DNA of 64,000 nt from Paraburkholderia sp. (GTDB taxonomy: Bacteria; Pseudomonadota; Gammaproteobacteria; Burkholderiales; Burkholderiaceae): positions 333,501-397,500 of the forward strand of contig NZ_JAPWKB010000012.1 in the NCBI RefSeq assembly GCF_028283785.1, in the 5' to 3' direction. A model generated the notes under the pieces. That model ran no database searches, was not told where the DNA came from, and saw only the letters and a list, made by a program, of their open reading frames with translations. This document shows, piece by piece, positions 38,039-47,137 of this stretch; position 1 is the first letter of the stretch; each line of letters opens with the position of its first letter. Position numbers and translations under genes: made by a program.

Positions 38039-38506
38039 TCAGGGTTGTACATCGGTTTCGATTCCGCCGCTCACCAGGCCCTCGAATCGCTTGAAAAACT
38101 CACCGGCGATTTTTTTCGCCGCGCCGTCGACCAGTCTCGACCCGATTTGCGCGAGCTTTCCACCGACTTGTGCGCTAGCGGTGTACGTCAGGGTGGTCGC
38201 GTCGTCGCCGTCCGGTTCGAGCGTCACGCGCGCGTTGCCGTTGCCGAACCCCGCCGCGCCGCCCTGGCCCTCGAACACGATCGTGTAAGTGCGCGGCGCG
38301 TCGATATCGGTGAGTCGCATGCGGCCCTTGAAGCGCGCCTTGACCGGCCCCACCGATGCGCTCATCGACAGCGCGTATTCGTTGTCGCCGTCGGCCTCGA
38401 TGCTGTCGCAACCGGGTATCGACGCGCGCAAAATCTCGGTGTCGTTCAGCGCTTCCCACGCGCGTTGCTGCGAGACGGGCAGCCTGTAACTTTCGCTCAG
38501 TTCCAT
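38039..38506 (-). CDS. coxG: CoxG-family SRPBCC protein
   Basis: This 155-aa START/SRPBCC-fold protein corresponds to the carbon monoxide dehydrogenase subunit G family, which in Oligotropha helps attach the enzyme to the membrane. Hallmarks are the N-terminal ESYRLPVSQQRAWEALNDTEIL, IPGCDSIE, and the KARFKGRMRLTDID strand. A strong ggaggag precedes its ATG, which overlaps the end of the VWA gene by 10 bp. It has no membrane helix of its own. Confidence 0.88.
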   Translation of the reverse strand: MELSESYRLPVSQQRAWEALNDTEILRASIPGCDSIEADGDNEYALSMSASVGPVKARFKGRMRLTDIDAPRTYTIVFEGQGGAAGFGNGNARVTLEPDGDDATTLTYTASAQVGGKLAQIGSRLVDGAAKKIAGEFFKRFEGLVSGGIETDVQP

Positions 38507-39786
38507 GACGTCGCTCCTCCGGGTATCGAGAACTTCGTGGTCGGCACGCCGCGCGGCGCGCTCGCGGTGCGTTCCGGTGCGCGCAGCGCGCCGCCCTGCG
38601 CGAAATCGCGTGCGAAAGCCGTCAGGCTGTCGAGGTTATGAACCGGCCGGTGCGCATCGACATACGGCAGGATCGCCTGAATCCCGCGTGCTTTCGGCGA
38701 AAAGCCGCTGAAGCGCAGCAACGGATTCAGCCACACGATCCGATGCGCGAAACGGCGTAGCCTCGCCATCTCGGCGTCGAGCACGTCGATCGCTTCGTGA
38801 TCGAGGCCATCGGTGACGAACAGCACGGTCGCACGTCCGCTCAGCACGCGGCGCGCCCATCGCCGGTTGAACTCGCCGAGCGCCGCGCCGATTCGCGTAC
38901 CGCCCGACCAGTCCACGACCTGATCGGCGAGCGCGGCAATCGCGACATCCGGATCGCGTTCGCGCAACGCGCGGGTCGCGTTGGTGAGTCGCGTGCCGAA
39001 CAGAAATACCTGAAGTCGTTCGCGCGATTGCAATAAAGCGTGGCAAAAGTAGAGCACCGCGCGCGAGTAGCTGCTCATCGAGCCGGAGATATCGAGCAAC
39101 AGCACGAGCGGCGGTTTGCGTTCCACCACCGCGCGATATTTCCACACGGTCCAGTCGCCGCCTGCCCGCACGGCGTGCCGCGCGCTCGCGCGCAGGTCCG
39201 CGTGTGTACCGCGCGACGACGCTTTCAGGCGGCGGGTCCGTTCCGTGGCGAGCGGCACGCGGCGTCCGCGGATCAGATGACGCAGCGTGCGCCATTCGTC
39301 GGCGGAGAGCGTGTCGAAATCGCGATGCGTGAGCCGCTCTTCGGCGCTGAACGTGACGTGCGCGCGCAACTCGCGGATGTCGGTAGCCGGCGGCGGATGA
39401 GGATGCGGCGACGGCGGCGGGCGAATCGCGAGCGCGTCCGCGAGGCGGTTATTGCGCCTGGGCGGCGGTATCCCGTTGCGTACTTTCGGCAGCAGCAGCG
39501 CGCGCAATTTGCCCGCCCAATCCGGGTCGCGCCAGAACAGGTCGAACGCCGCATCGAACAGTTCGCGCTGGTCGGGCGCGGAAATCAGCACGGTCGCAAG
39601 CGCCGCGCGCACGTCGTCGCGCCGGGCGGGATCGATCCAGTGCAAGGCCGCGAGTGCATCGACCGAGTGCGCGGGCGACATCGGCAAACCCGCGCCGCGC
39701 AGCACGCGCACGAAGTGGACGACATTGCGCGCGAGCGTCGGCGCGGTGGTGTCGCCGGGATCGTCGGAAAGTGTCGGCAACGCCAT
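38497..39786 (-). CDS. coxE: CoxE-family VWA domain protein
   Basis: This 429-aa protein works with a MoxR-type AAA+ ATPase in maturing the molybdenum-copper or molybdenum site of Cox-type enzymes. The CoxE N-terminal region (about 15-230) contains a Pro/His-rich linker (PPPSPHPHPPPATD). The von Willebrand A domain begins at LLLDISGSMSSYSR (MIDAS DxSxS) and continues with FLFGTRLTN and TVLFVTDGLDHE. The ATG at 39786 has ggag 7 nt upstream and lies 5 bp after the coxD stop; longer frames upstream were rejected. It overlaps coxG by 10 bp. Confidence 0.88.
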   Translation of the reverse strand: MALPTLSDDPGDTTAPTLARNVVHFVRVLRGAGLPMSPAHSVDALAALHWIDPARRDDVRAALATVLISAPDQRELFDAAFDLFWRDPDWAGKLRALLLPKVRNGIPPPRRNNRLADALAIRPPPSPHPHPPPATDIRELRAHVTFSAEERLTHRDFDTLSADEWRTLRHLIRGRRVPLATERTRRLKASSRGTHADLRASARHAVRAGGDWTVWKYRAVVERKPPLVLLLDISGSMSSYSRAVLYFCHALLQSRERLQVFLFGTRLTNATRALRERDPDVAIAALADQVVDWSGGTRIGAALGEFNRRWARRVLSGRATVLFVTDGLDHEAIDVLDAEMARLRRFAHRIVWLNPLLRFSGFSPKARGIQAILPYVDAHRPVHNLDSLTAFARDFAQGGALRAPERTASAPRGVPTTKFSIPGGATSWN

Positions 39787-39791
39787 CGGCG

Positions 39792-40679
39792 TTACTCCGC
39801 GATGGCCAGACATTGCGCGATCCGTTCGGCGTCGAGTTGCGCTAGGTCGTCCTGATACTTGAGTAGTACGCCCAGCGTGTTCTGCACCGATTGCGGATCG
39901 AGTTCGGTCACGCTCAGCGCCGACAACGCGCGGCACCAGTCGATCGTTTCCGCGATGCCCGGCGACTTGAACAGGTCCATGCCGCGTAACCGGTACACGA
40001 AATCCACGGCGCGCCGCTGCAATTCCGCCGACGTGTCCGGCGCACGCGCCGCGACGATCGCCAGTTCACGCTCGCGTTCCGGATAGCCGATCCACTGATA
40101 CAGACAGCGCCGCTTCAGCGCATCGTGCACTTCGCGCGTGCGGTTCGACGTCATGATCACGAGCGGCGGCTGCGTCGCGCGCACGGTGCCGTACTCGGGA
40201 ATCGACACCTGAAAATCGGACAGCAGTTCGAGCAGAAACGCTTCGAACGGCTCGTCCGCGCGATCGATCTCGTCGATCAGCAACACGCGTCGTGCGCCGG
40301 GATGCTGGTCGTCGGGCAGCAGCGCCTGCAGCAACGGGCGCTTCAGCAGAAACTCGCTGCGGTACAGCGTGTCGTTATCCGGCCGCTCACCTGCCGATTC
40401 CGCCAGCCGCAGCGCCATGATCTGACGCGGATAGTCCCACTCGTACAACGCGCTCGCCGTGTCGAGACCTTCATAGCATTGCAGTCGCAACATCGTCGTG
40501 CCGAGCAGACCCGCCGCCGCTTTCGCGAGTTCGGTCTTGCCGACGCCCGGCTCGCCTTCGACGAACAGCGGCCGCTCCATTTTCAGCGCGAGAAACAACG
40601 CCGTCGCGAGTTCGCGGCTGGCGAAGTATTGCTGCGCGGCGAGCCGCGCAATCGTGTCGTCGATCGAGTCGGGTTGCAT
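39792..40679 (-). CDS. coxD: CoxD/MoxR-family AAA+ ATPase
   Basis: This 295-aa AAA+ chaperone has Walker A in EGEPGVGKTELAKA, Walker B in VLLIDEIDRADEPFEAF, sensor 1 at IMTSNRTREVHDALKRRCL and an arginine-finger region beyond. In CO dehydrogenase operons, CoxD with CoxE remodels the apo-enzyme to build the active-site metal cluster. It lies between coxM (48 bp upstream) and coxE (5 bp downstream) on the minus strand. Confidence 0.9.
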   Translation of the reverse strand: MQPDSIDDTIARLAAQQYFASRELATALFLALKMERPLFVEGEPGVGKTELAKAAAGLLGTTMLRLQCYEGLDTASALYEWDYPRQIMALRLAESAGERPDNDTLYRSEFLLKRPLLQALLPDDQHPGARRVLLIDEIDRADEPFEAFLLELLSDFQVSIPEYGTVRATQPPLVIMTSNRTREVHDALKRRCLYQWIGYPERERELAIVAARAPDTSAELQRRAVDFVYRLRGMDLFKSPGIAETIDWCRALSALSVTELDPQSVQNTLGVLLKYQDDLAQLDAERIAQCLAIAE

Positions 40680-40727
40680 GGCGGAGCGCGGAGGTGTCGG
40701 TGAGCGATGGGCGCGCGAACGGCGCCG

Positions 40728-41523
40728 CTAACCGTTCGCCGTCGCAACCGCGCGACCGGCCAGCACCGGAATCAGATGCGCGCGATAGTCGGCGCTCGCG
40801 TGCATATCCGTGTTCAGCGTTGCCGCCGATACCGTGACGGCGCGCGCCGCGGTCTGCGAGAAATCGGCCGACAGCGCCGCCTCCAGCTCCGCGCAACGAA
40901 ACACCGACGACGCCGCGCCGGTCACCGCGACCCGCACGCCGTCCGCGAACTTCGCGACGTAGATGCCGACCAGCGCGAAGTGCGACGCCGGATTGCGAAA
41001 CTTCTCGTACGCGCTGCGCTCGGGCACCGGAAACTCGATTGCGGTAATCAGTTCGTCCGGCGCCAGCGCCGTCTCGTACATGCCGACGAAGAAATCCCCC
41101 GCCGCGATGCGCCGCCGATCCGTCACGACCGTGCCGCCGAGTGCGAGCACGGCCGCCGGATAGCAGGCGGCGGGATCGTCGTTGGCGAGCGAGCCGCCGA
41201 TCGTGCCCAGCGCGCGCACCTGCCGGTCGCCGATATGCGCGGCGAGGCCACTCAGGCCGGGGATCGCCCGAGCCAGGTCCGCGTGTTGCGCGACGTCGGC
41301 GTGACAGACGGCGGCGCCGATCGTCACGATGCCCGCATCGACGCGGATCGTTTTCATCGCCGCGATACGCGTGACGTCGATCAATGCGGACGGTTGCGCG
41401 AGCCGCAGACGCATCGTCGGCAGCAGACTTTGGCCACCGGCGGTATTTCGCTTCGTCGTCGGCGGCGCGCGCGGTCACCGCGCTTTGCGGATCGGCGGCG
41501 CGCTGGTAGTCGAATGCATACAT
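40728..41523 (-). pseudogene. coxM: CoxM-type FAD-binding subunit gene with a frameshift
   Basis: The medium, FAD-binding subunit of the molybdenum hydroxylase should be about 265 aa. Its N-terminus MYAFDYQRAADPQSAV reads from 41523 in one frame up to EAKY. The rest (QSLLPTMRLRLAQPSALIDV, the GTIGGSLANDDPAACYPA flavin motif, and the C-terminus) reads in another frame to 40728. The expected KYLAGGQSLLPTM is restored by adding two bases at about 41442, so a 2-bp deletion has split the gene. A strong aggag precedes the ATG and coxL ends 15 bp upstream. If the deletion is real, electron transfer to FAD is lost. Confidence 0.88.
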
Positions 41524-41538
41524 GTCGTATCTCCTGCG

Positions 41539-43929
41539 TCAGGCGTGCTGGGCGGCGCGAATCGCGGACCACACGCGATGCGGCGTCGCGGGCATATGCA
41601 GATCGGTCACGCCGAGCGGCGCGAGCGCGTCGAGGATTGCGTTGATCACGGCGGGTGGCGAGCCGATGGCGCCCGCTTCGCCGCAGCCTTTGACGCCGAG
41701 CGGATTGTGCGTACACGGCGTGCCTTTCGACGTTTCCACCGTGAAATCGCACAGATCGGACGCGCGCGGCATCGCGTAATCCATATACGAGCCGGACAGC
41801 AACTGGCCGCTGTCGTTGTCGTACACACAGCGCTCCAGCATCGCCTGACCGATTCCCTGCCCGATCCCGCCATGCACCTGACCTTCGACGATCATCGGAT
41901 TGATCACGTTGCCGAAATCGTCGACGGCGGTGAACTGCTGGATCCGGCACTCGCCCGTGTCCACATCGACTTCGACCTCGCAAATGTACGCGCCGGACGG
42001 ATAGGTGAAATTGGTCGGGTCGTAGAACGCGCTTTCGTCGAGGCCCGGTTCGAGCTTGTCGAGCGGATAGTTGTGCGGCACGTACGCGGCGAGCGAGATA
42101 TCGGCGAATGCTTTGGTGCGATCGGTTCCGGCGACGCGAAATACGCCGTCCTTGAACTCGATATCGTCCGCCGACGCTTCGAGCAGATGCGCGGCGATTT
42201 TCTTCGCTTTCGATTCGATCTTGTCGAGCGCCTTCATGATCGCCGAGCCGCCGACCGCGATCGACCGCGAACCGTACGTGCCCATTCCGAACGGAATCCG
42301 GCCGGTGTCGCCATGCACGATTTCGACGTTGTCGAGCGGAATCCCGAGCCGGTCCGCAACCACCTGCGCGAAGGTGGTTTCGTGACCCTGGCCATGACTG
42401 TGCGAGCCGGTGAATACGGTCACGGAACCGGTCGGATGCACGCGGATCTCGCCGACTTCGAACAGACCCGCACGCGCGCCGAGCGCGCCCGCGATATTCG
42501 ACGGCGCGAGGCCGCATGCTTCGATGTAGCACGAATACCCGAGCCCGCGTCGCTTGCCGCGTTGCTCGGAGACCTGTCTGCGCGCGGCAAAACCGGCGAC
42601 GTCGGCGAGTTCGAGCGCACGGTCGAGAATCGTGTCGTAGTCGCCGGTGTCGTAGGTCAGGCCGACCGGCGTCGCATACGGAAACGAGCGGATGAAATTG
42701 CGGCGGCGGAGTTCCGCCGGATCGATCTTCAGCTCGCGGGCCGCCGTTTCGACCAGACGCTCGACCACGAAGGTCGCTTCCGGACGCCCGGCGCCGCGAT
42801 AGGCATCGACCGGCACCGTGTTCGTGAAGACCGCCTTGACCTCGGCGTAGATCGCGGGCGTCGTGTACTGACCGGCGAGCAGCGTCGCGTACAGGATGGT
42901 CGGCACGCTCGACGCGAACGTGGACAGATATGCGCCCATATTGGCGATCGTGTGAACGCGCATGGCCAGGAATTTTCCGTCGGCGTCGATTGCGAGTTCA
43001 GCGGTCGTCACATGATCGCGGCCATGCGCATCTGACAGAAAGGCTTCCGACCGTTCCGCCGTCCACTTCACCGGCCGTCGGATTTTCTTCGACGCCCATG
43101 TCAGCGCGACATCTTCCGCATACAGAAAAATCTTCGAGCCGAAGCCGCCGCCGACATCGGGCGCGATGATTCTCAGCTTCGATTCCGGCAGGCCGAGCAC
43201 GAAGGCCGCCATCAGCAGACGCTCGACATGCGGATTCTGGTTCGCGACGTAGACGGTGTAGCTGTCGTCCTGCGGCGAATAACTGGCGTTCACCGCGCGC
43301 GGCTCGATCGCGTTCGGGATCAGTCGCTGGTTGACGATGTCGAGCGTCGTGACGTGCGCGGCGTTCGCGAACGCGGCGTCGGTGGCGGCTTTGTCGCCGT
43401 GACCCCAGGTGTAGCAGACGTTGCCGGGCACCTCGTCGTGAACCGGCGGCTGGCCCGGATCGGCTGCGTGCGCGGTATCGACGACGGCTTTCAGCACGTC
43501 GTAATCGACGTCGATCAGTTCGGCGGCGTCCTTCGCGGCGTTGACCGATTCCGCGATGACCAGCGCCACCTGATCGCCGACATGTCGAACCTTGTCATGC
43601 GCGATGACGGGATGCGGCGGCTCGTTCATCGGTTTTCCATCGACGCTATGGATCAACCATCCGCACGGCAATCCACCGACTTTCTCGCCGGCCAGATCCG
43701 CGCCCGTGAAGATCGCGATCACGCCGGGCGACTGTTTCGCGGCGGCGGTGTCGATGCTGCGGATGCGCGCATGTGCATGAGGCGAGCGCAGAAACACGGC
43801 ATGGCTTTGATGCGGCAGAACGATGTCGTCGGTGTACTGGCCGTTGCCGGTGAGAAAACGTTGGTCTTCCTTGCGCATCACGGACGCGCCAATCAACCGA
43901 TGGGTATCGGGCGTTTCGGGGGCGTTCAT
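41539..43929 (-). CDS. coxL: Large molybdopterin subunit, CoxL form II type
   Basis: This 796-aa catalytic subunit of a xanthine-oxidase-family molybdenum hydroxylase has an aldehyde-oxidase a/b hammerhead domain at about 20-130. The molybdopterin-binding core follows with [14 protein letters not shown] (258-270), and the catalytic Glu is at 751 in [10 protein letters not shown]. The active-site loop reads AYRGAGR (376-382). This is the form II signature; true aerobic CO dehydrogenases (form I) carry AYxCSFR with a Cys that binds copper. The substrate is therefore probably not CO and is unknown. The stop of coxS and the Shine-Dalgarno of this gene overlap (TGAGGAG). Confidence 0.93.
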   Translation of the reverse strand: MNAPETPDTHRLIGASVMRKEDQRFLTGNGQYTDDIVLPHQSHAVFLRSPHAHARIRSIDTAAAKQSPGVIAIFTGADLAGEKVGGLPCGWLIHSVDGKPMNEPPHPVIAHDKVRHVGDQVALVIAESVNAAKDAAELIDVDYDVLKAVVDTAHAADPGQPPVHDEVPGNVCYTWGHGDKAATDAAFANAAHVTTLDIVNQRLIPNAIEPRAVNASYSPQDDSYTVYVANQNPHVERLLMAAFVLGLPESKLRIIAPDVGGGFGSKIFLYAEDVALTWASKKIRRPVKWTAERSEAFLSDAHGRDHVTTAELAIDADGKFLAMRVHTIANMGAYLSTFASSVPTILYATLLAGQYTTPAIYAEVKAVFTNTVPVDAYRGAGRPEATFVVERLVETAARELKIDPAELRRRNFIRSFPYATPVGLTYDTGDYDTILDRALELADVAGFAARRQVSEQRGKRRGLGYSCYIEACGLAPSNIAGALGARAGLFEVGEIRVHPTGSVTVFTGSHSHGQGHETTFAQVVADRLGIPLDNVEIVHGDTGRIPFGMGTYGSRSIAVGGSAIMKALDKIESKAKKIAAHLLEASADDIEFKDGVFRVAGTDRTKAFADISLAAYVPHNYPLDKLEPGLDESAFYDPTNFTYPSGAYICEVEVDVDTGECRIQQFTAVDDFGNVINPMIVEGQVHGGIGQGIGQAMLERCVYDNDSGQLLSGSYMDYAMPRASDLCDFTVETSKGTPCTHNPLGVKGCGEAGAIGSPPAVINAILDALAPLGVTDLHMPATPHRVWSAIRAAQHA

Positions 43930-43939
43930 CGTCGGCTCC

Positions 43940-44461
43940 TCAGGCGGTCGCGTTGGCGGTTTCGGCGGGCGCGGCGGCTGCGCCGGGCTGGCCGGCGGTC
44001 ATGGCGGCCGCACCTTCGAGGACGGCTTTGACGATGTTGTGATACCCCGTACATCGGCACAGATTGCCGTCGAGCTGACGGCGCACCTCATCGGCATCGA
44101 GCGTCGGACACTGCGCGACGAGCGCGGTCGCACTCATCACCATGCCGGGCGTACAGAAGCCGCACTGCAGACCGTGGCATTGACGGAACGCGGCTTGCAT
44201 CGGATGCAACTCGCCGTTTTGCGCGAGTCCTTCGATGGTGGTGATGTGCGCGCCGTCGGCCTGAACCGCGAGTATGTTGCACGATTTGATCGCGCGGCCT
44301 TCGAGATGAACCGTGCACGCGCCGCACTGCGCGGTGTCGCAACCGATGTGCGTGCCGGTCAGCCGGAGCTGTTCGCGCAGGAATTGAACCAGCAGGATAT
44401 GGGGATCGACTGACGCGGTCACGGGCGTGCCGTTCACCGTCAGACTGATGCTGATCGTCAT
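43940..44461 (-). CDS. coxS: CoxS-type [2Fe-2S] small subunit
   Basis: This 173-aa iron-sulfur subunit has a plant-type ferredoxin domain with [22 protein letters not shown] and a second all-helical cluster domain with [12 protein letters not shown] and [13 protein letters not shown]. These two [2Fe-2S] clusters carry electrons from the molybdenum site to FAD. The C-terminal tail is Ala-rich. It is the first gene of the coxSLM-DEG-xdhC operon; aggag precedes its ATG. Confidence 0.95.
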   Translation of the reverse strand: MTISISLTVNGTPVTASVDPHILLVQFLREQLRLTGTHIGCDTAQCGACTVHLEGRAIKSCNILAVQADGAHITTIEGLAQNGELHPMQAAFRQCHGLQCGFCTPGMVMSATALVAQCPTLDADEVRRQLDGNLCRCTGYHNIVKAVLEGAAAMTAGQPGAAAAPAETANATA

Positions 44462-44683
44462 GAAGTTGTCTCCTATGGGGATGGAGACCGGCCTGACCCA
44501 TTCACTACCTATCGCCTGCCTGTGGGCGGGACCGGTTCAGTGCTTTCTGGTGCCTTTCTTGTTACTTTTTTATCGTTCTGGCGAAAAGTAAAGCACAGAT
44601 TTGGAGGGAGCCCAATAGGGGTTTGTTGTTCGCGCGAGGCGGGCGACGGCGCCCAGGTCGGGGCCGTGCGACGAAACACCAGA

Positions 44684-44710
44684 CCGGCGGCGCGTGAGCC
44701 GCGCCGCCGG
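44684..44710 (-). terminator. Hairpin downstream of the amino-acid permease gene
   Basis: A perfect 11-bp GC-only stem (44700-44710 with 44684-44694) and a 5-nt loop lie 20 bp past the permease stop. Only a weak T-rich tail follows on the minus strand, so a terminator function is likely but not certain. Confidence 0.5.
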
Positions 44711-44729
44711 CGAAGTTGCAACCGCGAGC

Positions 44730-46121
44730 TTACTTCGCGAGCAGCGAGCGCTTTCGCGAGTAGCCGAAATAGATGGCGAGGCCGATCAACAACCAGACGA
44801 CGAATGCCATCCACGTGACCGACGACAGGTTCACCATCAGGAACACGCAGGCGGCCACGGCCAGCAGCGGCACGACCGGCACGCCCGGGCAACGGAATGC
44901 GCGCGGCAAATCCGGATGGGTGCGACGCAGCACGAGCACCGCGATCGACACCATCGAGAACGCGGCCAGCGTGCCGATATTGATCAGTTCGGCCAGCACG
45001 TTCAACGGCACCAGCGCGCCGATCAGACCGAAGAAGATCCCGACCATCCAGGTCGTCAGGTAAGGCGTCGAATACTTCGGGTGGACGCGCGACAACGCGG
45101 CGGGCAGCAGGCCGTCACGCGACATCGCGAAGATCACGCGGGTCTGGCCGTACGCCATCACCAGAATCACGGTCAACATGCCCAGCACGGCGCCGAGATC
45201 GATAAAGCCGGCGACCCACGTCTGACCGACGACCTGCAACGCGTACGAAACCGGATGCGAGATGTTCGCGAATTGCGCCGACGGCACGATGCCCGTCACT
45301 ACCGCCGCCACGGCGACATACAGCACCGCGCACACGCCCAGCGACGCGATGATGCCGATTGGCAGATCGCGCTTCGGATTCTTCACTTCTTCCGATGCCG
45401 ACGACACCGCGTCGAAACCGATAAACGCGAAGAACATCACCGCAGCCGCGCCGAACACGCCGTTCCAGCCGTTCGGCATGAACGGATGCCAGTTCGCGGG
45501 CTTCACATGGAACACGCCGACCACGATCACCAGCAGCACCACGGTCACCTTGATCCCGACCATCAGGTTGTTGATCTTCGCGGACTCCCGCACGCCACGC
45601 GACAGCAGCCACGTGATCGCCATCATCACCAGGAAGGCGGGGAGATTGAACAGCGTCGCGTGACCGGGCAATGCGCCCGGCGCGGCTGTCAGCGCGACCG
45701 GCAGCGAAATGCCGAAGCCCGACAGCAAGGATTGCAGATAACCCGACCAGCCGACCGAGACCGCGGAGGTCGCGAGGCCGTATTCGAGCATCAGGTCCCA
45801 GCCGATGATCCACGCGGCCAGCTCGCCGAGCGTCGCGTACGAGTACGTGTAGATCGAACCGGCGATGGGAATCGTCGAGGCGAATTCCGCGTACGCGAGC
45901 GCCGCGAAGCCGCACGCGATGGCCGCAATCAGGAACGACAGCATCAGTGCCGGTCCGGCCTGAACCGCACCGGTGCCGGTCAGCACGAAGATGCCGGTGC
46001 CGATAATCGCGCCGACGCCGAGGAAGGTCAGATCCAGCGCACCGAGCGCCCGCTTCAGCCCGGTGTTCTGCGCTCGGGCGACGAGCATCTGCTCGATATT
46101 TTTCTTACGAAACAAAGACAT
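44730..46121 (-). CDS. APC-family amino-acid permease
   Basis: This 463-aa inner-membrane transporter of the amino-acid/polyamine/organocation superfamily has about 12 helices. The first helix region GALDLTFLGVGAIIGTGIFVLTG contains the conserved substrate-binding GAIIGTGIF. FIGFDAVSSASEEVKNP in helix 6-7 and the C-terminal extra helices (WMAFVVWLLIGLAIYFGYSR) resemble the cationic amino-acid transporter (CAT/YfnA) group. The substrate is uncertain. It stands alone upstream of the cox operon on the same strand. Confidence 0.88.
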   Translation of the reverse strand: MSLFRKKNIEQMLVARAQNTGLKRALGALDLTFLGVGAIIGTGIFVLTGTGAVQAGPALMLSFLIAAIACGFAALAYAEFASTIPIAGSIYTYSYATLGELAAWIIGWDLMLEYGLATSAVSVGWSGYLQSLLSGFGISLPVALTAAPGALPGHATLFNLPAFLVMMAITWLLSRGVRESAKINNLMVGIKVTVVLLVIVVGVFHVKPANWHPFMPNGWNGVFGAAAVMFFAFIGFDAVSSASEEVKNPKRDLPIGIIASLGVCAVLYVAVAAVVTGIVPSAQFANISHPVSYALQVVGQTWVAGFIDLGAVLGMLTVILVMAYGQTRVIFAMSRDGLLPAALSRVHPKYSTPYLTTWMVGIFFGLIGALVPLNVLAELINIGTLAAFSMVSIAVLVLRRTHPDLPRAFRCPGVPVVPLLAVAACVFLMVNLSSVTWMAFVVWLLIGLAIYFGYSRKRSLLAK

Positions 46122-46392
46122 TGCTTAATACTCCGGTCGGCGCAGGCGGCCCGCGCCGGGTCAATCAGGAAAACCGACAATTTTAACGGATACGAGCCCG
46201 GCAGCCGCTGGGGATTGCAGGTCGGAAATGCGCGGCAATGATGGGCGTCAGCGCCGGCGTGTCGCGCGGCGCAACGTCGGGCGTGGAAAACGTGAAAACC
46301 CGTGAACGGCGCGCACGGATGGCGCGCGGGTGGGAACAGTGCGATGTCGAAGTCTGACGAAAGAGAGCCGGGCGGCCCGCTTTGGCGGTGAG

Positions 46393-46455
46393 GCGGGTAG
46401 AGCGGGTAGAGCTGGTAACGCGGGTAAAGCGGGTAAAGCGGGTAAAGCGGGTAAA
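46393..46455. repeat. Seven-unit 9-bp tandem repeat
   Basis: Seven head-to-tail copies of a 9-mer with consensus GCGGGTAAA occupy 46393-46455: two GCGGGTAGA, one GCTGGTAAC and four exact GCGGGTAAA. It begins about 270 bp upstream of the permease gene and ends 16 bp from the stop of the NarL-type regulator, so it is non-coding. In the sense frame it would read Gly-Lys-Ala repeats. Confidence 0.9.
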
Positions 46456-46470
46456 GCGGAAGCGCCGCGC

Positions 46471-47127
46471 CTAACCGGCCATGCCGGGGTTCAGGTCGAC
46501 CAGACGGTTGCTCATCACGTAGAACGTCAACTCGGCGTTATTGCTCAGCTTCATCTTTTCGAGCAGACGCGTGCGGTACACGCTGACCGTTTTCACCGAC
46601 AACGACAGCGCGTTCGCGATGTCGGTGAGTCGCTTGCCGGATGCGAGCATGCACATGGTCTGGTATTCGCGGTCGGACAGTTTCTCGTGCGGCATCTGAT
46701 CGCCATCGACCGACACGTAGTCAGCAAGCGCTTCGGCCATCGCCGGGCTCACGTACTTGCGACCGGCCGCGACCATCTGGATCGCGCCGATCATCTGCGC
46801 GGCATCGACCGTCTTCGACAGATAACCGGATGCGCCGGCCTTCAGCGCGCGCACCGCGTATTGATCCTCGCGATACATCGAGAACATCAGCACCGGCACG
46901 CGTGGCGCCTTGCGCTTGAGCCGCTTCAGCACTTCGACGCCGTTCATGTCGGGCAGCGAGATATCGAGCAGCACCGCGTCGAACGGATGACTGGCGACCC
47001 GCGCGAGCGCTTCGGCGCCGGTTTCGGCTTCGCTGACTTCGCGGGCGATCTGACGGTCGATCAGCAACTGGCGGACGCCTTGCCGGACGACGGCGTGGTC
47101 GTCGGCGAGCAGGATGCGAAGACTCAT
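46471..47127 (-). CDS. NarL/FixJ-type response regulator
   Basis: This 218-aa DNA-binding regulator has a receiver domain (1-120) with the phospho-Asp in LLDISLPDMNG and the Lys in GYLSKTVD. A LuxR-type helix-turn-helix follows (LSDREYQTMCMLASGKRLTDIANALSLSVKTVSVYRTRLLEKM). The ATG at 47127 (MSLRILLADDHAVV) was chosen over an extension to 47310. It is the second gene of a sensor-regulator pair, 10 bp after the kinase stop. The target genes are unknown. Confidence 0.92.
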   Translation of the reverse strand: MSLRILLADDHAVVRQGVRQLLIDRQIAREVSEAETGAEALARVASHPFDAVLLDISLPDMNGVEVLKRLKRKAPRVPVLMFSMYREDQYAVRALKAGASGYLSKTVDAAQMIGAIQMVAAGRKYVSPAMAEALADYVSVDGDQMPHEKLSDREYQTMCMLASGKRLTDIANALSLSVKTVSVYRTRLLEKMKLSNNAELTFYVMSNRLVDLNPGMAG

Positions 47128-47137
47128 GACGATGTCC

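Noticed and set aside
41539..43929. True aerobic carbon monoxide dehydrogenase
   Set aside because: The active-site loop is AYRGAGR without the copper-binding Cys of AYxCSFR, so a CO-oxidising role is not supported.
46393..46455. CRISPR array
   Set aside because: The units are 9 bp, directly adjacent, with no spacers and no cas genes nearby.
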